From Kofleriaceae bacterium (GTDB lineage Bacteria > Myxococcota_A > Polyangia > Haliangiales > Haliangiaceae): 7,234 nucleotides of DNA. Under the pieces are notes generated by a model. It saw only the letters and a list, made by a program, of their open reading frames with translations, was not told where the DNA came from and did not search any database. The stretch spans positions 1 to 7,234 of the forward strand of contig JAHEAK010000259.1 in NCBI GenBank assembly GCA_024642805.1, in the 5' to 3' direction. Both the position numbers and the translations under genes were made by a program. Positions 1-7,234 of this stretch are shown piece by piece (within the stretch, counting starts at the first letter, position 1; the number at the start of each line of letters is the position of its first letter).

Positions 1-86
1 GTGAGGGCACGATCTTTCGAGTGACCCTGCCGCGCGGGGAGGGCGTGCCTGTCACGCATAACTCGCCGGGGGACACACTGATTTAG
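1..86 (+). CDS. Probable sensor histidine kinase, C-terminal end (partial)
   Basis: Only the last 27 complete codons and a TAG stop at 84-86 are visible; the reading frame begins at base 3, with bases 1-2 finishing an earlier codon. The visible start, EGTIFRVTLPRGEG, fits the closing strand of a histidine kinase ATP-binding domain (the family ends in G-x-GT-x-F-x-V-x-LP). This is followed by a short 17-residue tail without recognisable features. In such kinases this domain binds ATP and phosphorylates a conserved histidine, which then passes the phosphate to a partner regulator. The next gene downstream is an NtrC-type response regulator with an intact phospho-acceptor, so the two are likely cognate partners. 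The identification rests on one short motif plus context. Another GHKL-type ATPase cannot be excluded, and the sensory input domain lies outside the window. Confidence 0.62.
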   Translation, partial: EGTIFRVTLPRGEGVPVTHNSPGDTLI

Positions 87-125
87 CGGCGTAAGATGCT
101 GGAATAATAAGGAGTATTTGCCTGG

Positions 126-169
126 CCGGACAGATTGCCCCAAAAACAGGGGCGCTTTCGGGTTTTTTT
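126..169 (+). terminator. Likely intrinsic terminator after the kinase gene
   Basis: A two-part hairpin can be drawn. The outer arms CCGGA (126-130) and TTCGG (157-161) pair with one G-U. The inner arms GCCCC (137-141) and GGGGC (149-153) pair perfectly around a 7-base A-rich loop. The outer stem is followed, after one G, by seven T residues (163-169). An internal loop (131-136 against 154-156) makes the stem imperfect. It lies 40 bases past the kinase stop codon, where a terminator would be expected. It implies that the regulator and secretion genes are transcribed separately from the kinase. Confidence 0.58.
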
Positions 170-275
170 GCCAGAATGGCAGCACTTGCTTGCCGCGCTG
201 TCAGGATGGCACGAAAGGCTCCGGGGCAAGTACCCTAGGTGTCTGAAATGTATTAGTTTTGCACAGGCCGGGAAG

Positions 276-291
276 TGGCCCCTGGCTTGCG
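276..291 (+). promoter_or_regulatory. Candidate sigma-54 (-24/-12) promoter for the regulator-gsp operon
   Basis: The site reads TGGCCCC-N4-TTGCG. The invariant GG (277-278) and GC (289-290) are separated by exactly 10 bases, as sigma-54 promoters require. It matches 9 of the 12 fixed positions of the consensus TGGCACG-N4-TTGCA, including all of TTGC. Transcription would start near 302, about 12 bases before the ATG at 314, which gives a very short leader. The gene it precedes encodes a sigma-54 activator, so autoregulation is plausible. The assignment is by eye; GC-rich DNA produces chance matches, and no operator for the activator could be confidently identified upstream. Confidence 0.5.
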
Positions 292-303
292 TTAGCAGAG
301 TCT

Positions 304-308
304 GAAGG
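304..308 (+). promoter_or_regulatory. Ribosome binding site that favours the ATG at 314
   Basis: GAAGG sits 5 bases before the ATG at 314. The alternative in-frame ATG at 356 has only a pyrimidine- and A-rich stretch before it and no Shine-Dalgarno-like bases. This favours the longer protein, although its first 20 residues or so precede the conserved receiver domain and are not needed for the fold. Confidence 0.5.
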
Positions 309-313
309 TCTCT

Positions 314-1765
314 ATGCATACCGCCTCGCACCAAGCTCCTCCCACAGCCAACTCCATGTCCAAAAGTTCAGAATGGTCCAACAGCGTCGTGCTCATCGTC
401 GATGACGAGGCCGGCATTCTCGAATCGCTCTCGAAGATTTTTGCCCGCGAAGGACTCGAAGTGCTGACGGCGAGCAACGGCGCGGAGGGACTGGAAATCC
501 TCAGGCGACAACGTATCAGCGTGCTGCTTACCGACCTGATGATGCCCAAGACCACTGGCATGGATCTACTCAAGGCCGCTCGCACCGTTTCGCCAGAGAC
601 CGAGGTCGTGCTGATGACGGCCCATGGCACGGTCGAGACCGCGGTCTCCGCGATGAAGGAAGGGGCTTACGACTTCGTCACCAAGCCACTCAAGCGCGCG
701 CACGTGGTCCGCATCGTGCGCAACGCGCTCGAGAAGCAGAACTTGTTGGTCGAGAATCGGGCTCTTCGCGCCCAGCTCGAAGAGCGCAGGCAAAAGGACA
801 TCGTGGGCACCTCGCTGGCATGGCGACGCACCATGGACATCACCGTGCAAGCGGCCGCCTCCGAGGCTTCGGTGCTCTTGCTCGGCGAGTCGGGAACCGG
901 CAAAGAGCTGTTGGCGAGGGCGCTCCACGAAAACAGCGCCCGCGCCAATCGACCGCTCATCCCGATCAACTGCGCGGCCATTCCCGAGTCGATCCTCGAG
1001 GCCGAGCTCTTTGGATATGAGAAGGGCGCCTTCACCGGCGCGACCACCAGCAGGGAAGGGCGCTTCGAAGCGGCCAATGGCGGCACGCTCTTTCTCGATG
1101 AAATCGGCGAGGTCAGCAGACACGTTCAAGTCAAGCTCCTGCGCGTCTTGCAAGAGGGCGAGATCGAGCGACTGGGCGGCGCCGGCAAGACTCGCAAGAT
1201 CGACATTCGCCTGATCGCGGCCACCAACGTCGACCTGGCCCAGGCGGTGCGCAACGGCGACTTCCGCGAAGATTTGTACTACCGACTCAACGTGGTCCCG
1301 ATCCACGTACCCCCCCTGCGGGACCGCTCTGACGACATCCCCTTGTTGGTGCAACACTTCACTCGCATCTACGCCAGCAAGAACGGCAAGAGCATCACGG
1401 GCTGTTCACGAGCAGCTCTCGATCTCCTCTGCGAGTACTCGTGGCCAGGCAACGTTCGCGAACTTGAAAACGCCATCGAGAGGTCGGTGGTGCTTACCCG
1501 CGAGAGCGTGATTGGCGAGGACGATCTGCCTCGTGAGATCCGAGATCACGCCGCGCTTGGCAACAGCTCGCGCAGCTTGAGTTTCACCATCGGGACGCCT
1601 CTGGACGAGATCGAAATGCGGGTGATTCGCGAGACGCTGCGCCAGACCCGCGGTGACAAGCGATTGGCCGCCAAGTTACTGGGAATCGCAACACGGACCA
1701 TATACCGTCGCCTGGAAGCACAGGGCGAGCAGTCTGCAGATGGCGATGAAGAGGCCACAAGTTAG
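314..1765 (+). CDS. Sigma-54-dependent response regulator, NtrC family
   Basis: This is a 483-residue transcription activator with three domains. The receiver (about 25-138) has the acidic pair D30/D31, phospho-acceptor D74, T102 and K124. A helical linker (139-161) leads to the AAA+ domain (about 163-393). That domain carries Walker A GESGTGKE (191-198), the sigma-54-contacting loop GAFTGA (238-243), Walker B LFLDEI (259-264), an arginine-containing REDLYYRL segment (318-325) and WPGNVREL (377-384). A Fis-type helix-turn-helix follows (about 430-468, GDKRLAAKLLGIATRTIYRR region). All hallmark residues are intact, so it should use ATP to open sigma-54 promoters after phosphorylation. Length and order are typical of the NtrC/AtoC/PilR group. 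The upstream partial kinase is the likely phosphate donor. Its stop lies 17 bases before gspC, which suggests it is co-transcribed with and controls the secretion genes. Its true targets cannot be read from sequence. Start 314 is chosen from the GAAGG at 304-308; 356 is the alternative. Confidence 0.95.
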   Translation: MHTASHQAPPTANSMSKSSEWSNSVVLIVDDEAGILESLSKIFAREGLEVLTASNGAEGLEILRRQRISVLLTDLMMPKTTGMDLLKAARTVSPETEVVLMTAHGTVETAVSAMKEGAYDFVTKPLKRAHVVRIVRNALEKQNLLVENRALRAQLEERRQKDIVGTSLAWRRTMDITVQAAASEASVLLLGESGTGKELLARALHENSARANRPLIPINCAAIPESILEAELFGYEKGAFTGATTSREGRFEAANGGTLFLDEIGEVSRHVQVKLLRVLQEGEIERLGGAGKTRKIDIRLIAATNVDLAQAVRNGDFREDLYYRLNVVPIHVPPLRDRSDDIPLLVQHFTRIYASKNGKSITGCSRAALDLLCEYSWPGNVRELENAIERSVVLTRESVIGEDDLPREIRDHAALGNSSRSLSFTIGTPLDEIEMRVIRETLRQTRGDKRLAAKLLGIATRTIYRRLEAQGEQSADGDEEATS

Positions 1766-1782
1766 GACTCGGTCGTATCGTC

Positions 1783-2721
1783 ATGGAACAGTACATCAAA
1801 AAATATTTCGGACTTCTGCCCGTCCTTGTCGTGGCCCTTTGCGCGTACTTTGGCGCCAAGGCCGCCAATCACATCTTGGAGTCCAAGGCCCTCGGCGACT
1901 CGGCGAAGCTCGGCAAGGCTGAGCGGGTCGTGGCAAGGCCTGCCAAGACCACCGAGAAGCGCAGCAAGCTTGGCGAGCCCATCGCGACTCGCAACATGTT
2001 TTGCTCGAGCTGTCTGCCCCCCGAGCCAGAGGTGGAGGACACGACCGTCGTCGATTCCAACAGCCCACCTCCGACCTCGCTTCCGCTGCGCCTTCTGGCC
2101 ACCAACGTCTCGAGCGAGGCCGCCTACTCCTTTGCCACCATCCAGAACACCTCGAGCAATCGCGAGGGTGCCTACAGCATCGCGCAAATCATTCCCGACG
2201 GCGGTCCCGTTGTGCGCATCAGCGCCAAGTTCGTCGACTTCGAGAATCCCAAGAGCAAGCGCGTAGAGCGCCTGAGCCTGCTTTCGGAGCGCGCGCCGCC
2301 ACCAGCCAAAGTGGCCAGCACCAGCAAGGATAGCGACTCCAGCGAGAAGCCTAAAGACGACCTCATGGCGATGGTCGAAGAGGGCGTCAACAAGATTTCC
2401 GATACCGAGTTCGAGATCGACAAGAAGGTCGTCGACAAGGTGCTCGAGAATCCCATGTCAGTGGCGAGAGGAGCTCGAATCGTGCCGTCCATCAAGAACG
2501 GCAAGAACAACGGCTTCAAGCTCTACGCGATTCGCCCAAGCTCGGTCTACGCCAAGCTGGGTCTCATGAATGGCGACACCATCCACTCCATCAACGGCTT
2601 TGACCTCACCTCGCCAGACAAGGCGCTTGAGGTCTACACCAAGGTGCGCGAAGCCACCTCTCTGTCGGTCACTGCCACTCGCCGTGGCAAGCCCGTGACT
2701 CTCAACTACAGCATCAAGTGA
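1783..2721 (+). CDS. gspC: Type II secretion system inner-membrane protein GspC
   Basis: This 312-residue protein is the inner-membrane clamp linking the T2SS platform to the secretin. A short cytoplasmic N-terminus (1-8, with KK) is followed by one membrane segment (about 9-29, FGLLPVLVVALCAYFG). A charged periplasmic linker leads to the homology region (about 64-166), which begins IATRNMF and contains the LPLRLLATN strand; this part is known to contact the GspD N0 domain. A low-complexity, Ser/Lys/Asp-rich linker (about 170-200) precedes a C-terminal PDZ domain (about 226-312, with the SSVYAKLGLMNGDTIHSING core), which in other systems helps substrate recognition. The homology region carries an unusual C74-x-x-C77 pair. 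The gene follows the regulator by 17 bases and shares the GTGA junction with gspD. No strong ribosome site precedes ATG 1783; an AGGA at 1764-1767 is far upstream, so translational coupling is possible. Confidence 0.93.
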   Translation: MEQYIKKYFGLLPVLVVALCAYFGAKAANHILESKALGDSAKLGKAERVVARPAKTTEKRSKLGEPIATRNMFCSSCLPPEPEVEDTTVVDSNSPPPTSLPLRLLATNVSSEAAYSFATIQNTSSNREGAYSIAQIIPDGGPVVRISAKFVDFENPKSKRVERLSLLSERAPPPAKVASTSKDSDSSEKPKDDLMAMVEEGVNKISDTEFEIDKKVVDKVLENPMSVARGARIVPSIKNGKNNGFKLYAIRPSSVYAKLGLMNGDTIHSINGFDLTSPDKALEVYTKVREATSLSVTATRRGKPVTLNYSIK

Positions 2722-2729
2722 TCAATCTG

Positions 2730-5063
2730 ATGATGAAACGAACCCATATCGTAGTCCTCCTCGTCCTCGCCTGCGGGTTCATCCTGCCGTCGCGCGCTCA
2801 TGCGCAGGAGGGAACCAAGGACCCAGCCCTGGAGGAGAGCCTCTACGACTGCCCGGAGAAGGCCCGTAAAGGCAAGTACGTCGTCAGTCTCAAGCCCGAG
2901 ACCAGTCTCGATGATCTCATCAAGTGGGCCATGACCTTCCACTGCAAAAACTTCGTCTACTCCTCGGAGATAGGCAAGCGCAGCTCGAAGGTGACGATCA
3001 TGACGCCGAACAACATGAGCGCCCAAGAGGCCTGGCGTGTGTTCCTGGTCGCCCTGCAGAGCATGAACTTGACCGTCGTGCCCAAGGGCAACGTTCTCGA
3101 GCTCGTCGAGACCAGCAAAGCCAAGTCCGATTCGCTGCCCATCTTCACGCAAGGACGCGCGCCCAATACCTCGCAACTGGTGCGAGTGGTCCTGCGCCCG
3201 GAGTTTCTCTCGGTGGACGACCTTGCCAAGATTCTAGAGGAGCTCAAGAGCAGCAACGGCCAGGTCACCGCGATTCCCAAGGCTGGGATTGTCATGGTCA
3301 CCGATCTTGGCACCAACGTCGGCAAGATGGCCGACCTGATGCTCACCGTGGATCAGCCCGTGACCGGCGAGAGCCTGTACATGATCCGCGTGCAGTACGC
3401 GGATGCCACGGAGCTTGCCACCAAGCTCACCGAAATCCTCGGTGACAAAGAGGCGCCAAACGTGACCGCCTCTTCCAACACCGGCAAACGACCCACCAAG
3501 GGGCGCAAGGAAGACGTGAGCCGCAGTGGCGTGAACACGATTGGCAGCTCCGAGGTCGAAGCCGCGGTGCCTTCGAAGATCATCGCCGATGAGCGCATCA
3601 ATAGCCTGATTCTGCTCGGCAGCGAAGCCGCCTACCTGCGCGTCAAAGCCTTGGTCAAGCGTCTGGACGTCGGCATCGATGTCGAAGGGGCAGGGCGCAT
3701 CCACGTGTATCGCCTCGAGCACTCCAAGGCCGAGGAGATGAGCGCCACCCTCACCGCCGTCATCAACGGAATTCAGCAGCCAGCCGCTGGTGCCGGCCCG
3801 ACTCGACGGGGCGCGTCTCCTGCGCGTCCCACCGCCGAAGGTGACTCGGCGGCAGCTTTCGAGGGGCAAGTGCGCATCACCCACGACCAGCCGACCAACT
3901 CGATCGTCGCAGTGGCCTCGGTCAAGGACTTCCTCGCCCTGCGAGAGGTCATTCGCAAGCTCGACGTACCAAGGCCGCAGGTCTACATCGAGGCCAACAT
4001 CGTCGAGATTGGCGTCAACAACAGCATGCAGTTCGGTTCCTCGTGGCACGGCGGCGCGCCCTTTGGTGATGGCAGCCTGGTGCTCGGTGGTGTGCAGCAC
4101 ACCGAGCTCAGCTCCCTCAACGTGGCAACCCTGGCGTCGAGCACGGGCCTTTTGGGTGGCGCACTCGGGCCCCTGCTCGACAACGCCGAGCAACTTCTCG
4201 GTCAGAGCATTCCGTCCTTTGGCGTGCTCTTCAACGCGCTGGCCAACAGCAGCAATGTCAACGTGCTCAGCACGCCGCACATCCTCACCACGGATAACGA
4301 GGAAGCGGAGATCAGTGTGGGCGAGAACATTCCCTACCAAAGCTCGGTCGGTCTGGCGACGGGCGCCAATCCCTTCGCCGCCGCCACGCAGTCCATTCAG
4401 CGCCAGGACGTGGCTCTTACCCTCAAGATCACTCCTCACATCAACGCCTCCGAGATGGTTCGCCTCGAGATCGATCTTGAGATTTCCGACATCGCCTCCA
4501 AGGACTTTGAAGGTCTTGGACCCTCGTGGGCCAAGCGCACCATCAAGGACACGGTCGTGGTTCGCGACCAGCAGGCGGTCGTCATCGGCGGCCTGATGTC
4601 AGACAAGAAGATTTCCAGCGAGTCGAAGATTCCCCTTCTGGGCGACATCCCGGTCATCGGATCGCTGCTCTTCAAATACCAGGTCAATAGCACTGAGAAA
4701 CGCAACTTGCTGGTTGTGCTCACCCCCCACATCGTGCACGACCAGATGGACATCGAGCGCCTGGTCGAGAAGCGCACGCGTGAGCAGCGTGAATTCGTCC
4801 AGACCTTTGCCTCCTTCGACAAGCTGCGCTATCGCACGGATATCGACTACCGACGCAAGCGGGGCGTCCTCGAGGAAATCAATCGCACCGTCGAGGCCTC
4901 GGAGCGTGAGGCGCAGATTCTGCTCGAGCTCGAGTCCAACAAGGTGCGCGTGCCCGATGGCGCGGTTCTCTACTTCGACAGCAACGAGGACTCTGGCGAA
5001 GGCTCGGATAGTAACGATGGGGCCGAGTCTGACGCCGGATCGAACGGCCAGGGAGACCAATAG
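2730..5063 (+). CDS. gspD: Type II secretion system outer-membrane secretin GspD
   Basis: This 777-residue secretin (from ATG 2730) forms the outer-membrane channel of the T2SS. A Sec signal peptide (1-25) has a KR start, a hydrophobic core IVVLLVLACGFIL and probable cleavage after AHA. The periplasmic N0 domain is at about 48-127, N1 at about 149-212, N2 at about 216-315 (interrupted at about 238-282) and N3 at about 324-412 (interrupted at about 349-377 by an Ala/Pro/Arg-rich stretch). The secretin barrel spans about 415-668, with VGENIPY (530-536) and IPLLGDIPVIGSLLF (634-648), the family signature. A tail follows with charged helices (672-738) and a Ser/Asp/Glu/Gly-rich acidic end (751-777). 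The helices occupy the position of the S-domain that binds pilotin in other systems. The start is uncertain: GTG 2718 overlaps the gspC stop, and ATG 2730 and 2733 follow. The ATGs give the more typical signal peptide. None has a clear ribosome site. PilQ or other secretins are less likely given the gsp context. Confidence 0.95.
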   Translation: MMKRTHIVVLLVLACGFILPSRAHAQEGTKDPALEESLYDCPEKARKGKYVVSLKPETSLDDLIKWAMTFHCKNFVYSSEIGKRSSKVTIMTPNNMSAQEAWRVFLVALQSMNLTVVPKGNVLELVETSKAKSDSLPIFTQGRAPNTSQLVRVVLRPEFLSVDDLAKILEELKSSNGQVTAIPKAGIVMVTDLGTNVGKMADLMLTVDQPVTGESLYMIRVQYADATELATKLTEILGDKEAPNVTASSNTGKRPTKGRKEDVSRSGVNTIGSSEVEAAVPSKIIADERINSLILLGSEAAYLRVKALVKRLDVGIDVEGAGRIHVYRLEHSKAEEMSATLTAVINGIQQPAAGAGPTRRGASPARPTAEGDSAAAFEGQVRITHDQPTNSIVAVASVKDFLALREVIRKLDVPRPQVYIEANIVEIGVNNSMQFGSSWHGGAPFGDGSLVLGGVQHTELSSLNVATLASSTGLLGGALGPLLDNAEQLLGQSIPSFGVLFNALANSSNVNVLSTPHILTTDNEEAEISVGENIPYQSSVGLATGANPFAAATQSIQRQDVALTLKITPHINASEMVRLEIDLEISDIASKDFEGLGPSWAKRTIKDTVVVRDQQAVVIGGLMSDKKISSESKIPLLGDIPVIGSLLFKYQVNSTEKRNLLVVLTPHIVHDQMDIERLVEKRTREQREFVQTFASFDKLRYRTDIDYRRKRGVLEEINRTVEASEREAQILLELESNKVRVPDGAVLYFDSNEDSGEGSDSNDGAESDAGSNGQGDQ
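5051..5056 (+). promoter_or_regulatory. Ribosome binding site for gspE
   Basis: GGGAGA lies inside the last codons of gspD, 10 bases before the gspE ATG at 5067. It is the clearest ribosome site in the operon and supports this start. Confidence 0.55.
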
Positions 5064-5066
5064 CTC

Positions 5067-6838
<1,772 letters not shown>

Positions 6839-6842
<4 letters not shown>

Positions 6843-7234
6843 CCCTTTACGCGTACAAAGGCATTGCCAAGAACGGCAAGAACATCAGCGGTGTCAAGGA
6901 CGCGGACTCCCCCAAGGCCTTGCGCCAGCTCTTGCGTGGCGATGGCATCACCGTCACCAGCAGCAGCATCGCCAAGGGCAAATCGACGGCCAAGGCCGGT
7001 GGCAAGGGCCTCAGCAAAGAGGTCGACTTTGCCGATTACTTCAACCGGGTCAAGCGCGTCGAGGTCCAGGCCTTTGCTCGTCAGCTGGCAACCATGCTCA
7101 GCGCCGGTATTCCGCTTGCCGAGGGCCTTGGCGCGCTCTTCGAGCAAACCGAGGGCGAGAAGTTCAAACACATGGTCGGTGAGATTCGCACCGATGTGAA
7201 CGAAGGTGCCTCGCTGGCCGACTCCATGGCCAAA
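6839..7234 (+). CDS. gspF: Type II secretion system inner-membrane protein GspF, N-terminal part (partial)
   Basis: The first 132 codons are present and the gene runs off the window; GspF proteins are usually about 400 residues, so roughly two thirds is missing. GspF is the polytopic platform protein that connects the GspE ATPase to pseudopilin handling. The opening MTLYAYKGIAKNGK resembles the family N-terminus (Y-x-Y-x-A-x-x-x-x-G). A Lys/Gly/Ser-rich linker (about 44-60) leads to the first GspF cytoplasmic helical domain (from about 73), with VEVQAFARQLATMLSAGIPL and the following NEGASLADSM. No membrane segment has been reached yet, as expected for this part. The start is GTG in a 4-base GTGA overlap with the gspE stop, which suggests coupled translation. 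Confidence 0.92.

Noticed and set aside
177..193. TGGCA followed by TTGC as a sigma-54 promoter
   Set aside because: The nearest TTGC boxes put GC two bases too close or two bases too far from GG; sigma-54 does not tolerate such spacing.
207..222. Perfect -24 half-site TGGCACG of a sigma-54 promoter
   Set aside because: The position where GC is required, 10 bases after GG, reads TC, so the -12 element is missing at the correct spacing.
184..231. Inverted repeat ACTTGC (184-189) and GCAAGT (226-231) as a possible activator binding site 70-120 bases upstream of the start
   Set aside because: The position is right for an enhancer, but arms of 6 bases with a 36-base gap are expected by chance. 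The 7-base direct repeat GTCTGAA (241, 300) is equally unremarkable.
118..246. Small + strand frame beginning TTG 118 after AAGGAG (109-114), about 42 codons, Cys- and Gly-rich
   Set aside because: It runs straight through the terminator hairpin and T-tract, starts with TTG and has no recognisable features. The purine stretch before it is suggestive but not enough to call a gene.
2751..2780. GspD as a lipoprotein through V-L-A-C at residues 12-15
   Set aside because: The -3 and -2 positions (V, L) are poor for a lipobox and the hydrophobic core continues past the cysteine to a good AHA signal peptidase I site.
3234..4439. 401-codon open frame on the - strand inside gspD, and similar long - strand frames at 566-1357 and 5238-6035
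   Set aside because: They lie fully antisense to well-supported gsp or regulator genes, have no recognisable domains, and are the expected by-product of GC-rich codon use on the + strand.

Overview
The window holds the start of a type II secretion system (T2SS, general secretory pathway) operon on the + strand. It is preceded by a sigma-54-dependent response regulator and the tail of a probable sensor histidine kinase. The DNA is GC-rich, with tight gene packing and GTGA-type start/stop overlaps. An NtrC-type activator standing in front of gsp genes suggests a Myxococcota or former deltaproteobacterial lineage, but that is inference from gene style. The GC content looks lower than in classical high-GC myxobacteria, and nothing here fixes a genus.

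Layout: (1) Positions 1-86 are the last codons of a probable histidine kinase. (2) The 227-base gap at 87-313 holds a likely intrinsic terminator (126-169) and a good -24/-12 sigma-54 promoter candidate (276-291). (3) Positions 314-1765 encode an intact NtrC-family regulator with receiver, AAA+ and Fis-type helix-turn-helix domains. (4) Only 17 bases later comes gspC (1783-2721), then gspD (about 2730-5063), gspE (5067-6842) and gspF (from GTG 6839, running off the end). All four follow the canonical C-D-E-F order with gaps of 0-17 bases or 4-base overlaps, so the regulator and the secretion genes are probably one transcription unit.

How the parts work together: GspD is the outer-membrane secretin. 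GspC is the inner-membrane clamp that docks onto the secretin periplasmic domains. GspE is the cytoplasmic ATPase. GspF is the inner-membrane platform protein that couples GspE to pseudopilus assembly. GspG onward presumably lie beyond the right edge. The kinase/regulator pair plausibly senses a signal and, through sigma-54, drives its own operon and hence the secretion machine.

I do not see a wholly new system. The points worth a second look are the sigma-54 control, a CxxC pair in GspC facing a secretin whose N-terminal region also carries two cysteines, an enlarged loop in the GspE zinc-binding domain, and lineage-specific insertions in GspD. No RNA genes, mobile elements, CRISPR arrays or phage genes were seen.
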